Source: Rhodoluna limnophila (GTDB lineage: Bacteria; Actinomycetota; Actinomycetes; Actinomycetales; Microbacteriaceae). From it: 64,000 nt of DNA. The notes under the pieces are model-generated. The model was not told the DNA's origin. It worked only from the letters and a program-made list of their open reading frames with translations, and did no database searches. Shown in pieces: positions 8,687 through 19,818 of the stretch (positions are counted from its first letter, which is position 1; each line of letters starts with the position of its first letter). Location of the stretch: contig CAMCXL010000003.1 of the NCBI GenBank assembly GCA_945883505.1, positions 80,599 through 144,598 of the forward strand, in the 5' to 3' direction. The position numbers were made by a program, and so were the translations under genes.

Positions 8687-10021
8687 TTAGAGGGCTGCGA
8701 TTCCCGCCTCTATGATATCGAGCGCTTCGTTCAGCAGCTCGTCGGTGATCGCAAGCGGAGGTAGGAAACGAATGACGTTTCCGTAAGTTCCAGCTGAGAG
8801 GACAACAACTCCGTTTGAGTGTGCGTGCTTGGAAACGGCTTCGACTGCCTTCGGGTTTGGATTCATGGTTCCAGGCTCCACAAACTCGATGGCCTGCATG
8901 GCGCCGCGACCGCGAACATCTCCCATGACGGGGTATTTAGTCTTCATAACCTCTAGACGAGGACGAAGAATTCTTTCGATTCTTTCGGCTTGTTCAATTA
9001 CTCCGCCAGCTTCCAGCTGAGATAGCACTGCTACCGCTGCAGCTGCTGCAACCGGGTTACCTCCGTAGGTGCCACCTAGCCCACCGGGGTGTGAAGCATC
9101 CATGATCTCGGCTCGACCGGTGACAGCCGAGATTGGCATACCGCCAGCGATTCCCTTTGCGATTATTACTAGGTCTGGCTCGAAGCCTTCTTCCCACTCG
9201 CTTGCAAACCACTTACCGGTTCTTGCGATACCGGACTGAACTTCGTCGGCAACCATCACGATGCCATTTTTCTTGGCCCAGTCAGCAATGGTTTTTAGGA
9301 ATCCAGGAGCTGGAACGATAAATCCACCCTCGCCCTGAACTGGCTCGATAACTACAGCAGCTAGTGACTCAGCTCCGAGACGCTTTTCCATATAGGTAAT
9401 CGCACGTCTTGCTGCTTCTTCACCCGTCATACCCTCTGGGTCGCGGTAAGGGTAAGACATCGGAACGTGGGTTACACCCGGCGCAAATGGTCCAAAGCCG
9501 GTGTTGTATGGGTGGGCCTTAAAGTTCATTGCCATGGTCAAGTTGGTGCGTCCATGGTAGGCGTGATCGAATACTGCGATCTCGCCACGGCCGGTGTGTT
9601 TGCGGGCAATCTTTACTGCATTTTCAACCGCTTCGGCTCCGGAGTTAAACAACGCCGAGCGCTTTTCAAAGTTTCCTGGGGTGTGCCGATTTAGAATCTC
9701 GCAAACCTGGATGTAGGGAACATAGGGTGTAACGGTAAAGAGGCTATGGGTGAGCTTTTGAACCTGTTCCATGACTGCGTCGACTACCTGCTGATTGGTG
9801 TGTCCTATGGTTACAACACCGATACCGCTTCCAAGGTCAATTAGCTGGTTCCCGTCCACATCGATCAAGATGGCGCCGTGGGCGCGCTCGATGTACACCG
9901 GAAGCAGGGTGCCAACACCGTGGCTTACTTCCTGCAGCTTCCTTTTATGCAGTTCCTGGGACTTAGGTCCTGGAATGGCGGTCACTAATTTACGCTCTTG
10001 GGCGATTTCTAGAGTGGTCAT
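8687..10021 (-). CDS. gabT: 4-aminobutyrate aminotransferase (class III)
   Basis: NSGAEAVENAVKIARKHTGR, VIEPVQGEGGFIVP, VADEVQSGIARTGKWFA, IIAKGIAGGMPISAVTG. Confidence 0.9.
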   Translation of the reverse strand: MTTLEIAQERKLVTAIPGPKSQELHKRKLQEVSHGVGTLLPVYIERAHGAILIDVDGNQLIDLGSGIGVVTIGHTNQQVVDAVMEQVQKLTHSLFTVTPYVPYIQVCEILNRHTPGNFEKRSALFNSGAEAVENAVKIARKHTGRGEIAVFDHAYHGRTNLTMAMNFKAHPYNTGFGPFAPGVTHVPMSYPYRDPEGMTGEEAARRAITYMEKRLGAESLAAVVIEPVQGEGGFIVPAPGFLKTIADWAKKNGIVMVADEVQSGIARTGKWFASEWEEGFEPDLVIIAKGIAGGMPISAVTGRAEIMDASHPGGLGGTYGGNPVAAAAAVAVLSQLEAGGVIEQAERIERILRPRLEVMKTKYPVMGDVRGRGAMQAIEFVEPGTMNPNPKAVEAVSKHAHSNGVVVLSAGTYGNVIRFLPPLAITDELLNEALDIIEAGIAAL

Positions 10022-10074
10022 GGTTAGATTCTACGCCTGTCTATTTATGGGCGCTGGCATGCCAATATGGGTAA

Positions 10075-11166
10075 ATGCGCCGAGTCATTATCTTGGGATC
10101 CACTGGATCCATTGGCACCCAGGCCATTGAGGTCATTGATAAAAACCCCGATAAATTCCAAGTCGTGGGACTTTCCGCCGGCAGCAATGCGGCGGCCCTA
10201 GAAGCCCAGCGGGCTCATTTTTCTTTGGCGGAATCAAAGGCAGTTTTGGGCTCGGCGGCTGCGACTTTACTGGTGGAGGAAACCGAAGCCGATGTAGTTC
10301 TAAATGGCATAACCGGTTCGATTGGTCTGGCGCCAACCCTGGCTGCCCTTAGAACCGGAAAGACTCTTGCGCTTGCAAATAAAGAGTCACTAATTGTTGG
10401 CGGCCAGTTAGTCACGAAGTTGGCAGCCCCGGGACAAATTGTCCCGGTTGATTCTGAGCACTCCGCGATAGCCCAGTGCCTGAGGTCTGGATCAAATAAA
10501 GAAGTAAAGAAATTAATCCTGACCGCCTCCGGCGGACCATTTCGAGGATTTTCAAAGCAGCAGCTTGCCAAGGTGAGCCCGGCCGAGGCACTGGCTCACC
10601 CCACCTGGGTGATGGGTCAGGTTGTCACAACTAACTCGGCGTCACTTGTCAATAAGGGCCTCGAGCTTATTGAAGCTCACCTATTGTTTGATGTTGCATT
10701 TGACCAAATAGAAGTGACTGTTCATCCACAGTCGGTCATTCACTCGATGGTGGAGTTTGTGGACGGGTCGGTTATTGCTCAGGCATCGCCACCAGATATG
10801 AAACTACCAATTGCCCTTGGATTATCTTGGCCCGATCGCTTGGATCAAGTTTCTATTCCAGTGGATTGGAGTAAATCTCACTCCTGGCAGTTTGAGCCAC
10901 TTGACGAAAGCGTTTTTACGGCGGTTGCGCTCGCAAGGCAGGTTGGAAAAGCCGGTAAGAGTTATCCGGCTGTTTATAACGCAGCCAATGAGCAAGCCGT
11001 GCTGGCTTTCCACAGCGGCGCGATTAGCTTTGATCAAATAACCGAATTAATTGCTCGTGCGGTTGATGCTCACCAGCCCGATGGTGAGCTAACTCTGGAA
11101 TCGCTGTTGGCAGCTGAGAAGTGGGCCAGGGACAGAACTGACGCCCAGATTGCTAAGGCCTGCTAG
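10075..11166 (+). CDS. dxr: 1-deoxy-D-xylulose 5-phosphate reductoisomerase
   Basis: [52 protein letters not shown]. Confidence 0.95.
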   Translation: MRRVIILGSTGSIGTQAIEVIDKNPDKFQVVGLSAGSNAAALEAQRAHFSLAESKAVLGSAAATLLVEETEADVVLNGITGSIGLAPTLAALRTGKTLALANKESLIVGGQLVTKLAAPGQIVPVDSEHSAIAQCLRSGSNKEVKKLILTASGGPFRGFSKQQLAKVSPAEALAHPTWVMGQVVTTNSASLVNKGLELIEAHLLFDVAFDQIEVTVHPQSVIHSMVEFVDGSVIAQASPPDMKLPIALGLSWPDRLDQVSIPVDWSKSHSWQFEPLDESVFTAVALARQVGKAGKSYPAVYNAANEQAVLAFHSGAISFDQITELIARAVDAHQPDGELTLESLLAAEKWARDRTDAQIAKAC

Positions 11167-11227
11167 TTTCCCCAGAATCACTCGCCACACCCAAAAGATT
11201 TCGATTAGTTGAAGTAGGTTTGTTGGC

Positions 11228-12529
11228 GTGAGCGAAACCCTCTGGTACCTAGCCGGCATACTCTTTATTGTTTTGGGTATCGGTGTATCCATTGGCATTC
11301 ACGAGATTGGTCACCTAGTTCCAGCCAAGCTATTTGGCGTAAAGGTCACCAAGTACATGATTGGTTTTGGTCCAACCCTTTACTCCAGAAAAGTGGGTGA
11401 GACCGAGTACGGGCTAAAGGCCTTTCCACTCGGCGGCTACATAGCGATGTTGGGGATGTACCCACCGGCCAAAAAACCAGAAACCAAAACCGGTTTTTTC
11501 AGGGATATGATCTCTCAGGCTCGAACAGCTCACTCGGAGTCTGAAACTAAAGCTGACGCGAATAGAAAGTTTTATCAACTGCCTGTTTCAAAGCGCATGA
11601 TCATCATGCTCGGTGGGCCGTTTATGAACCTGGTGCTCGGTGTCTTGTTGACGGCGATAGCGCTGACCGGGTTTGGTATCTACCAAAGCTCACTAAAGAT
11701 TGAAGCAGTTTCGGTTTGTTTTGAAAACACCAGCACCGACTGCTCGGTTAGCGAGCAGACCCCGGCTTACATCGCGGGGCTTCAGGCAGGCGATGAAGTG
11801 GTAAGTATCTCAGGCCAACAAGCCATCGACTGGGTTCAGATTAGGCAAATTCTAACCTCCACCCCAACCGCCGAGCTTGAAGTGCTGCGCGACGGGAAGT
11901 TTCTTAAAGTCACGGTGACGGCCGTTTTGCAACAGCGCCCGCAGTTTGATTCGCTTGGCTCACCGGTACTTGATGAAGCAGGCGATATCGTTTACCAGCC
12001 TCAGCCGTTTTTGGGAGTGTTCTTGTCCCCGGAGCGCAAAGCGTTGCCGCTTACCCAATCACTTGAAGCATCGGGACAAACCATCGCCCAAATTGGCCAG
12101 CTGATTTTGCGCCTACCGGAGGAAGTAAGCAAGGTGACCGCAGTCACCTTCGGTGGTGGGGAGCGCGATATAACCGGACCTATTTCCATCGTTGGCATCG
12201 GACAGGTTGCCGGGGAAGTTGCCGCCTCCGAAGAAGCCAGCTTCGTGGATAAATTCGCTACCGGAATTCAAATATTGGGTTCTTTGAATTTTGCTCTTTT
12301 TGTCTTCAACATGATTCCGCTGCTACCACTTGACGGTGGTCACGTCGCCGGCGGTATTTATGAATCTCTAAAGCGCGGGCTTTATCGATTAGCCGGCCGA
12401 AAAGACCCGGGGCCCGCCGACACCGCTTTATTGATGCCGCTGACCTGGTTTGTTTTTATTGCCCTGCTTTTGGTCTCGGCACTGCTGATTACCGCTGATT
12501 TAGTGAACCCAATCTCGCTATTTGGCTAG
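11228..12529 (+). CDS. rseP: Site-2 protease family zinc metalloprotease (RseP/M50), GTG start
   Basis: IHEIGHLVPAK HExxH motif, PDZ-like segment, FNMIPLLPLDGGH. Confidence 0.9.
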   Translation: MSETLWYLAGILFIVLGIGVSIGIHEIGHLVPAKLFGVKVTKYMIGFGPTLYSRKVGETEYGLKAFPLGGYIAMLGMYPPAKKPETKTGFFRDMISQARTAHSESETKADANRKFYQLPVSKRMIIMLGGPFMNLVLGVLLTAIALTGFGIYQSSLKIEAVSVCFENTSTDCSVSEQTPAYIAGLQAGDEVVSISGQQAIDWVQIRQILTSTPTAELEVLRDGKFLKVTVTAVLQQRPQFDSLGSPVLDEAGDIVYQPQPFLGVFLSPERKALPLTQSLEASGQTIAQIGQLILRLPEEVSKVTAVTFGGGERDITGPISIVGIGQVAGEVAASEEASFVDKFATGIQILGSLNFALFVFNMIPLLPLDGGHVAGGIYESLKRGLYRLAGRKDPGPADTALLMPLTWFVFIALLLVSALLITADLVNPISLFG

Positions 12530-12595
12530 GGCTTCGGCAATGCTGGTTTTACAACTTATGCTTTAAGAAGATCCATTAGCTATTCAAGGAGCAGT

Positions 12596-13753
12596 GTGCC
12601 AGCAGTAAACCTAGGACTTCCCAAAAGTCCGCCCCCAGTTCTAACCCCGAGACGCAAGACCCGACAAATCATGGTCGGAAAAGTTGCAGTCGGGGGAGAT
12701 GCTCCAATTTCAGTTCAGTCGATGACTACCACTCCAACCACAGACATCAACGGCACCCTGCAGCAGATCGCTGAGCTAACAGCCACCGGTTGCGACATCG
12801 TTCGAGTTGCCTGTCCTTCGCAAGATGATGCTGATGTGTTACACATCATTGCCAAGAAATCGCAGATTCCGGTCATCGCCGATATTCACTTCCAGTCCAG
12901 ATACGTTTTTCAAGCCATCGACGCCGGTTGCGGTGCGGTTCGAGTTAATCCTGGAAATATTCGCCAGTTTGATGGCCACGTTGGCGAAATCGCCAAGGCC
13001 GCCAAGGCGGCCGGAGTTTCAATTCGAATTGGTGTCAACGCGGGTTCTCTAGATCCAAGACTGATGGAAAAATACGGCAAGGCAACTCCCGAGGCCTTGG
13101 TTGAGTCAGCAGTTTGGGAGGCTAGCTTGTTCGAGGAGCATGACTTCCACGACTTCAAGATTTCTGTCAAGCACAACGACCCAGTTGTGATGGTTAGGGC
13201 TTACGAGCTTCTTTCCGAGCGTGGCGACTGGCCACTTCACCTCGGGGTCACCGAAGCCGGTCCTTCATTCCAGGGAACAATCAAGTCTTCAGTTGCATTT
13301 GGTGCACTTTTGTCCAAGGGCATCGGTGACACCATCCGAGTTTCTCTTTCGGCGCCTCCCGCCGAGGAAGTAAAAGTTGGTTCCCAGATTCTAGAGTCAC
13401 TGAATTTGCGTCCGAGAAAACTTGAAATCGTAAGTTGCCCAAGCTGTGGTCGTGCTCAAGTTGATGTATACAAACTTGCCAATGATGTGACCGCAGGTCT
13501 TGAAAAGCTCACCGTACCGCTTCGTGTTGCGGTAATGGGTTGCGTTGTCAACGGTCCCGGGGAAGCTCGCGAGGCAGATCTAGGAGTAGCCTCCGGAAAC
13601 GGTAAGGGTCAGATCTTCGTAAAGGGTGAGGTTATAAAGACTGTCCCCGAGAGTGAAATCGTTGCGACCTTGATCGAAGAGGCTAATCGCTTGGCTGCCG
13701 AGATGGATCCAGCCCTGGTTGGCTCACCACAGGTCGTAGTCAAGGACAAGTAA
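12596..13753 (+). CDS. ispG: 4-hydroxy-3-methylbut-2-enyl diphosphate synthase, GTG start
   Basis: [51 protein letters not shown]. Confidence 0.95.
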   Translation: MPAVNLGLPKSPPPVLTPRRKTRQIMVGKVAVGGDAPISVQSMTTTPTTDINGTLQQIAELTATGCDIVRVACPSQDDADVLHIIAKKSQIPVIADIHFQSRYVFQAIDAGCGAVRVNPGNIRQFDGHVGEIAKAAKAAGVSIRIGVNAGSLDPRLMEKYGKATPEALVESAVWEASLFEEHDFHDFKISVKHNDPVVMVRAYELLSERGDWPLHLGVTEAGPSFQGTIKSSVAFGALLSKGIGDTIRVSLSAPPAEEVKVGSQILESLNLRPRKLEIVSCPSCGRAQVDVYKLANDVTAGLEKLTVPLRVAVMGCVVNGPGEAREADLGVASGNGKGQIFVKGEVIKTVPESEIVATLIEEANRLAAEMDPALVGSPQVVVKDK

Positions 13754-13767
13754 GTCCCTGCGGGCGG

Positions 13768-13781
13768 TAACATTGAGCCCA
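13768..13781 (+). promoter_or_regulatory. Putative -10 element TAACAT for leaderless proS transcript
   Basis: TAACAT, 7-nt gap, ATG; no SD seen. Confidence 0.4.
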
Positions 13782-15541
13782 TGCCTATCCGCCTGAGCCA
13801 ACTATTTCTTCGCACGCTGCGCGAGGACCCTTCCGATGCCGATGTTCAAGGCCACCGGCTGTTGCTTCGTGCCGGATACATTCGAAGGGCAGCCCCTGGA
13901 ATTTATACCTGGCTTCCGCTAGGGCTAATGGTCAAAGCGAAAATCGAAAAGGTAGTGCGCGAGGAAATGGCAAACGCCGGCTCCCAGGAAGTGTTTTTTC
14001 CGGCGCTGCTACCAAGAGAACCTTTCGAGATCACCGGTCGTTGGACCGAGTATGGCGATAACTTGTTCAGGCTTCAAGATCGCAAGAAGGCGGACTACCT
14101 TTTAGCACCAACCCACGAGGAAGTTTTTACGCTGCTGGTAAAGGATATGTACTCCAGCTACAAGGACCTTCCGCTTTCGCTTTACCAAATCCAAAACAAG
14201 TACCGCGACGAAGCTAGGCCTCGCGCGGGACTGCTTCGCGGTCGCGAGTTTGTGATGAAGGATGCCTACAGCTTTGACGTCAGTGACGAAGGGCTCGAGG
14301 TTTCTTATCAGGCTCAGCGCGCAGCCTACGAACGAATCTTTACTCGGCTCGGTGTTGACTACGTAATCGTGAAGGCCGACGCCGGTGCAATGGGTGGATC
14401 AAAATCTGAAGAGTTTCTATCGCCTTCGCCAATTGGCGAAGACACTTTTGTTCGCTCGGCCGGTGGCTACGCCGCCAACGTCGAAGCTGTTGCAACGGTT
14501 GTCCCTAAAGAGATTCCAATTTCGAATCAGCCGGCGGCAGAGGTTCATGATTCGCCAAACACACCAACTATCAAGACGCTGGTTGATTTGGCAAACGCCA
14601 AAGTCAAAAAAGCAGATGGCTCTTCCTGGGTTGCAGCTGACACCCTAAAAAACGTTGTGCTCGCACTTACCTCACCGGAAGGAAAACGCTCGCTTGTAAT
14701 TGTTGGTATTCCTGGAGATCGTGAAGTTGATGAGAAGCGCGCCGAGGCGGCTTTTTCACCGTCGGAAGTATCGCAAGCCACCGACGAAGACTTTGCAAAA
14801 CACAAGTTGCTGGTGAAGGGATACATCGGTCCTACAAAGGACGGAGCTCAGTTCCTCGGTGAAAAAGCCACGGCCGGTATTCGCTATCTATTGGACCCTC
14901 GAGTTGTTTCTGGAACCAGCTGGATCACTGGAGCAAACCAAGACCAGAAGCACGTCTTCCACCTAGTCGCCGGACGAGATTTTTCTTCCGATGGGGTAGC
15001 GGACATTGCCGAGGTGCGTGCGGGTGACCAAGCTCCGGATGGATCTGGCGAACTTGAGCTAGCTCGTGGAATTGAAATTGGGCACGTCTTCCAGCTCGGA
15101 AGAAAGTATGCCGAGGCACTAGAGCTAAAAGTTTTGGACGAGAACGGCAAGTTAGTCACAGTCACCATGGGTTCCTACGGAATTGGTGTGACCAGGCTGG
15201 TGGCGGTTTTGGCAGAAGCCAATAACGACGACAAGGGATTGATTTGGCCAGAATCGGTAGCACCGGCCGATGTGCATGTGGTTGCAGCCGGCAAAGAGGA
15301 TTCGGTGTTTGCAGCTGCTGAGAAACTTGCTGAACAGATCGAACAAACTGGCAAGACCGTGCTGCTCGATGATCGCCAGAAGGTATCCCCGGGGGTTAAG
15401 TTTTCTGACGCTGAACTACTTGGAGTTCCCAAAGTGTTAATTGTTGGCAAGGGCCTGGAAACAGGCGAGGTTGAGCTCTGGAATAGAAGGAGTGGGGAAA
15501 GGCGTTCTATCAAGATAGAATCGGCTTTGTCCGAAATTTAA
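13781..15541 (+). CDS. proS: Prolyl-tRNA synthetase
   Basis: [60 protein letters not shown]. Confidence 0.96.
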   Translation: MPIRLSQLFLRTLREDPSDADVQGHRLLLRAGYIRRAAPGIYTWLPLGLMVKAKIEKVVREEMANAGSQEVFFPALLPREPFEITGRWTEYGDNLFRLQDRKKADYLLAPTHEEVFTLLVKDMYSSYKDLPLSLYQIQNKYRDEARPRAGLLRGREFVMKDAYSFDVSDEGLEVSYQAQRAAYERIFTRLGVDYVIVKADAGAMGGSKSEEFLSPSPIGEDTFVRSAGGYAANVEAVATVVPKEIPISNQPAAEVHDSPNTPTIKTLVDLANAKVKKADGSSWVAADTLKNVVLALTSPEGKRSLVIVGIPGDREVDEKRAEAAFSPSEVSQATDEDFAKHKLLVKGYIGPTKDGAQFLGEKATAGIRYLLDPRVVSGTSWITGANQDQKHVFHLVAGRDFSSDGVADIAEVRAGDQAPDGSGELELARGIEIGHVFQLGRKYAEALELKVLDENGKLVTVTMGSYGIGVTRLVAVLAEANNDDKGLIWPESVAPADVHVVAAGKEDSVFAAAEKLAEQIEQTGKTVLLDDRQKVSPGVKFSDAELLGVPKVLIVGKGLETGEVELWNRRSGERRSIKIESALSEI

Positions 15542-15569
15542 GTAAATAGCGCTTGGAGGTGTCGCCCCT

Positions 15570-16547
15570 GTGGATATAGACCTAGGCGTCCTTAGAGGAC
15601 TCGAGCGCGAAAAAGAGATTCCCTTCAAGGAACTCGTCGAAATCATTGAAGCAGCCATTTTGGCCGCCTACCACCGCACCGTCGGGAACACCGACAAAGC
15701 CCGCGCTATTTTAGATCAGAAGACAGGCCACGTTCAGATTTTCGTGACCAGCGTGGATGAAGATGGTAATGAGACCGGTGAGACCGAGTCAACACCGGAT
15801 GGCTTTGGAAGAATTGCAGCCAGCGCTGCCAAGCAGGTTATTGCATCCAGACTTCGTGAAATTAATGATGAGGGTGTGTTCGGAGAATTCAAGGGCAAGG
15901 ACGGCGACATTGTCGCCGGCACCATCCAGCAGGGGCAGCGTTCATACATGGTCTACGTTGACCTTGGTTCAATCGAAGCCATCATGCCCCCAGAAGAGCA
16001 AGTCCCCGGCGAGGATTATGCTCACGGCAAGCGCATCCGGGTTTATGTAACCAACGTCTCCAAGGGAACCCGCGGTCCACAGGTCACAGTTTCTAGAACC
16101 CACCCGGGGCTAGTTCGAAAACTGTTTGCAATGGAGGTTCCCGAAATCGCCGAAGGAATCGTTGAGATTGTCTCGGTCGCCAGAGAAGCCGGCCATCGCA
16201 CCAAGATTGCGGTTCGTGCCAACGACCCAGCGGTTAACGCCAAGGGCTCTTGCATCGGAGAACTGGGTCAGCGAGTTCGCGCAGTTCAGACCGAGCTCAA
16301 CGATGAAAAGATCGACATCGTTGATTTCTCGGAAGATTTGCCACAGTTTGTGGCTCACGCGCTTTCCCCCGCCAAGGTCTCGGATGCCTTTATTATCAAC
16401 GCCGAGGAGCGTCAGGTTCGGGTTTTGGTGCCTGATTTCCAGCTCTCGCTGGCAATTGGTAAAGAAGGTCAAAACGCCCGTCTGGCTGCAAAGCTCACGG
16501 GAGCGAAGATTGACATCCAGCCAGACAGTATTTTGGACGGCGACTAG
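15570..16547 (+). CDS. nusA: Transcription termination/antitermination factor NusA, GTG start
   Basis: S1 and KH motifs: VSRTHPGLVRKLFAMEVPEIAEGIVEI, LAIGKEGQNARLAAKLTGAKIDI. Confidence 0.95.
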   Translation: MDIDLGVLRGLEREKEIPFKELVEIIEAAILAAYHRTVGNTDKARAILDQKTGHVQIFVTSVDEDGNETGETESTPDGFGRIAASAAKQVIASRLREINDEGVFGEFKGKDGDIVAGTIQQGQRSYMVYVDLGSIEAIMPPEEQVPGEDYAHGKRIRVYVTNVSKGTRGPQVTVSRTHPGLVRKLFAMEVPEIAEGIVEIVSVAREAGHRTKIAVRANDPAVNAKGSCIGELGQRVRAVQTELNDEKIDIVDFSEDLPQFVAHALSPAKVSDAFIINAEERQVRVLVPDFQLSLAIGKEGQNARLAAKLTGAKIDIQPDSILDGD

Positions 16548-16726
16548 TCGCTTTTGGGTCTTTGGGTCTAGACTGTGATTTGGTGGTTTTATCGCCACAG
16601 ACCATTTGGTCGAAATCGGTTTTTAGGCCTTTAGGTCTAAATCCGCTGGAAAAATAAGAAGAAACAGGCAGAAAAGATGTTGGAAAACTAATGAGTATCT
16701 CGAAATGAGTACCCAACAGCTTTAAC

Positions 16727-16757
16727 GGCCTGCCCTGTTTGGGAAGGCCCAGACAGG
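16727..16757 (+). promoter_or_regulatory. Candidate cis-regulatory hairpins in infB leader (one occludes SD)
   Basis: CCTGTTTGGG-AAGG-CCCAGACAGG (10 bp with one G.U pair) overlaps SD AGGAG; alternative GGCCT...AGGCC hairpin 16727-16749. Confidence 0.55.
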
Positions 16758-16765
16758 AGAAGTAA

Positions 16766-19375
16766 GTGGCGCTACCACGTGTTTACGACGTAGCCAAAGA
16801 ACTTGGTATTGACACCAAAGTTGCTCTGGCCAAATTAGAAGAGCTCGGCGAATACGTCAAGAGCGGATCTTCCACCATCGCGCCTCCGATCGCTAAGAAA
16901 CTACGCGCTGCCTTTCCCGACGCTAAGCCAAAAGAAGAACCAAAGAAAGCCGCAAAGCCAAAGGCTGCAGCCAAGAAAACTGCCGATCCAAAAGAACCCG
17001 AAGCCGCCACCGAGAAACCGGAAACCGATGAGGCACCGGAGCCTCCAAAGAAAAAGACTTCAAGACTTGCTCCAAGTTCAATAACCGACGCGCCCAAGCT
17101 ACCGCCAGCTGCTTCTTCAGTGCCGGGGGTTCCAAGGCCAGGTAACAATCCATTCGCCTCAAGTCAGGGAATGGGTATTCCTCGTCCAATGGCAAGGCCT
17201 GGAAACAGTCCCTTTAATCCAGCGCAAGGTATGGCACGTCCTGGAACTCCAAGACCTGGTTCACCAAGACCAGGAACCAGATCTGAAGGTGGAACCGATC
17301 GCCCAGGTGCAAGACCAGCTGGTGGTGGAGCGCGTCCAGGTTTTGCAGGTGCCAAGCCAGGATTTGGTGGCGGTGCTCCCGGAGGAGGATTTCCTCCCAG
17401 AGGACCAGCCGGAGGTCGCGGTCGCGGCGTTGGCGGAGGAACCGCTGGAGCTTTTGGTAAGGGTGGAGCAAGGGGACAGAGCAAGGCTCGCAAATCCAAG
17501 CGCGCTAAGAGAGAAGAATTCGAACAAAGAAGTATCCCGAGCCTAGGTGGCGCAGTTGTCCCACGCGGTGACGGAACAACCGTTATCAGGCTTCGTCGCG
17601 GTGCATCGATTCAGGACTTCGCGGACAAGATTGATGCCAATGCCGGTCAGCTGATTACGGTGCTATTTGCACTAGGTCAGATGGCAACCGCAACCGCATC
17701 GCTTGATGAAGAAACCTTCCTAATTCTCGGAGAAGAACTTGGTTTCAAGATTGAGGTTGTCTCCCCAGAAGACGAAGAGCGCGAGCTATTCGAGGGCTTT
17801 GGGTTGGATATCTCAACTGACTACGACGATGACGAAAAAGACTTGCTTGCAAGGCCACCGGTTGTGACAGTAATGGGTCACGTTGACCACGGAAAGACAG
17901 CTCTTTTGGACTCAATCCGAAACTCTAACGTCCAGGCCGGTGAAGCAGGAGGCATTACCCAGCACATCGGTGCCTATCAGGTGCACACCACTCACGAAGG
18001 TCAAGACCGCGCCATTACTTTCATTGACACCCCGGGTCACGAGGCTTTCACAGCTATGCGTGCTCGTGGTGCTCAGGTCACCGACATCGCAATCTTGGTA
18101 GTTGCAGCCGATGACGGCGTGATGCCTCAGACCATTGAGGCTCTAAACCACGCCCAGTCCGCGAACGTTCCAATTGTGGTTGCGGTGAACAAGATGGATA
18201 AGGAAGGCGCTAACCCGGACAAGGTAAAGCAGCAGCTAACCGAGTTCAACTTGATTGCCGAAGAATACGGTGGTGACGTGATGTTTGTTCCTGTGTCTGC
18301 CTTGAAGGGCCAGGGAATCACCGAGCTATTAGACGCGGTGCTTCTAACTGCGGACGCCGCACTAGACATGCGAGCTAACCCAAACAAGGACGCTCGCGGT
18401 GTTGCAATTGAAGCCAACCTAGACAAGGGCCGCGGAGCGGTTGCAACCGTTTTGATTCAGTCCGGAACCCTAAACGTTGGAGACTCAATCGTTGCTGGAA
18501 GTGCGCACGGTCGAGTGCGAGCGATGTTCAACGAAGACGGGGACCCGGTTGAGTCTGCAACTCCTTCCAGGCCGGTTCAGGTACTTGGCCTTCAGAGCGT
18601 TCCACGTGCCGGTGACACCTTTGTTGTGACCGACGACGAGCGTCAAGCAAGACAGATTGCCGAAAAGCGTGAAGCTGCCGACCGCAATGCGCTATTGGCC
18701 AAGACCAGAAAGCGCATCAGCCTAGAAGACTTCACCAAGGCACTCGAAGATGGCAAGGTCGAATCTCTCAACTTGGTTATCAAGGGTGACGTTTCCGGTG
18801 CTGTTGAAGCGCTGGAAGACTCACTGTTGAAGATCGAGGTCGACGATTCAGTTCAGCTTCGAATCATTCACCGCGGTGTTGGTGCAGTGACCGAGTCGGA
18901 TGTGAACCTAGCAACTGTAGATAACGCCATCATCATCGGATTCAACGTCAAGCCAGACAACAAAGCCAGGGACCGCGCTGACCGCGAGGGAGTGGACATC
19001 CGCTTCTACTCGGTTATCTACGCGGCAATTGAGGACATTGAAAAAGCCCTTAAGGGAATGCTCAAGCCAGAGTACGAAGAGGTGCAGCTTGGTACCGCAG
19101 AAGTTCGGGAGCTATTCAAATCCTCCAAGGTTGGAACCATCGCTGGATCTATCGTTCGAACCGGAACCATCAAGCGAAACTCTTTTGCTCGCGTCCTCAG
19201 AGCTGGAAACGTCATCGCTGAAAACCTCAAGGTTGATTCTTTGAAGCGATTCAAGGATGACGCCAACGAGGTCAAGACCGACTTTGAGTGTGGAATTGGA
19301 CTGGGTGGTTTCAACGAGCTTGAGCTTGAAGACATCATCGAGACCTACGAGATGCGCGAGAAGCCAAGGGTCTAA
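16766..19375 (+). CDS. infB: Translation initiation factor IF-2, GTG start
   Basis: [33 protein letters not shown]; Gly/Arg/Pro-rich N-terminal linker. Confidence 0.97.
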   Translation: MALPRVYDVAKELGIDTKVALAKLEELGEYVKSGSSTIAPPIAKKLRAAFPDAKPKEEPKKAAKPKAAAKKTADPKEPEAATEKPETDEAPEPPKKKTSRLAPSSITDAPKLPPAASSVPGVPRPGNNPFASSQGMGIPRPMARPGNSPFNPAQGMARPGTPRPGSPRPGTRSEGGTDRPGARPAGGGARPGFAGAKPGFGGGAPGGGFPPRGPAGGRGRGVGGGTAGAFGKGGARGQSKARKSKRAKREEFEQRSIPSLGGAVVPRGDGTTVIRLRRGASIQDFADKIDANAGQLITVLFALGQMATATASLDEETFLILGEELGFKIEVVSPEDEERELFEGFGLDISTDYDDDEKDLLARPPVVTVMGHVDHGKTALLDSIRNSNVQAGEAGGITQHIGAYQVHTTHEGQDRAITFIDTPGHEAFTAMRARGAQVTDIAILVVAADDGVMPQTIEALNHAQSANVPIVVAVNKMDKEGANPDKVKQQLTEFNLIAEEYGGDVMFVPVSALKGQGITELLDAVLLTADAALDMRANPNKDARGVAIEANLDKGRGAVATVLIQSGTLNVGDSIVAGSAHGRVRAMFNEDGDPVESATPSRPVQVLGLQSVPRAGDTFVVTDDERQARQIAEKREAADRNALLAKTRKRISLEDFTKALEDGKVESLNLVIKGDVSGAVEALEDSLLKIEVDDSVQLRIIHRGVGAVTESDVNLATVDNAIIIGFNVKPDNKARDRADREGVDIRFYSVIYAAIEDIEKALKGMLKPEYEEVQLGTAEVRELFKSSKVGTIAGSIVRTGTIKRNSFARVLRAGNVIAENLKVDSLKRFKDDANEVKTDFECGIGLGGFNELELEDIIETYEMREKPRV

Positions 19376-19378
19376 ATC

Positions 19379-19816
19379 ATGGTTGATGTTGCCAGGGCTC
19401 GGAAATTAGCCGAGCGAATTAAGGTTTTGGTTGCCGAAGCGCTTGAAAAAGCTGTCAAGGACCCCGACCTTGGTTTTGTCACTCTCACCGAGGTGAAAGT
19501 GACCCCTGACCTATCGCACGCTCAGATTTTCTACACGGTTTTTGGTTCCGATGAAGATCGAGAGCGCTCGAACGAGATCATAAGACAAAATACCGGGCGA
19601 ATCCGCGGAGAGGTTGGACACAACCTCTCGATTCGCCTAACTCCAACTCTTGAGTTCATCGCTGACGAGTTGCCAGAGAACGCAGCTCACATGAATGACC
19701 TACTCGCTGAGGCTAGAGCAAGGGATGCTGAGGTCGCCAGGCTTGCCGCTGCCGCTAAACCTGCCGGGGATGCCAATCCGTATAAAGAGCCAAGGCAAAT
19801 CGAAGACCAGGAATAG
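19379..19816 (+). CDS. rbfA: Ribosome-binding factor A
   Basis: ARKLAERIKVLVAEALEKAVKDPDLGFVTLTEVKVTPDLSHAQIFYTVFG. Confidence 0.95.
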   Translation: MVDVARARKLAERIKVLVAEALEKAVKDPDLGFVTLTEVKVTPDLSHAQIFYTVFGSDEDRERSNEIIRQNTGRIRGEVGHNLSIRLTPTLEFIADELPENAAHMNDLLAEARARDAEVARLAAAAKPAGDANPYKEPRQIEDQE

Positions 19817-19818
19817 TT

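Noticed and set aside
10066-10077. TATGGG as a -10 for leaderless dxr
   Set aside because: Only 3 nt to the ATG, too close for the expected TSS position
16110-16598. 162-aa minus-strand ORF and the 150-aa plus-strand alternate frame inside nusA
   Set aside because: Both overlap the KH-domain coding part of nusA; shadow ORFs
17164-17500. Repetitive GGT/CCA-rich tract and proline/glycine-rich ORFs
   Set aside because: This is the low-complexity Gly/Arg/Pro linker of actinobacterial IF-2, not a separate repeat or gene
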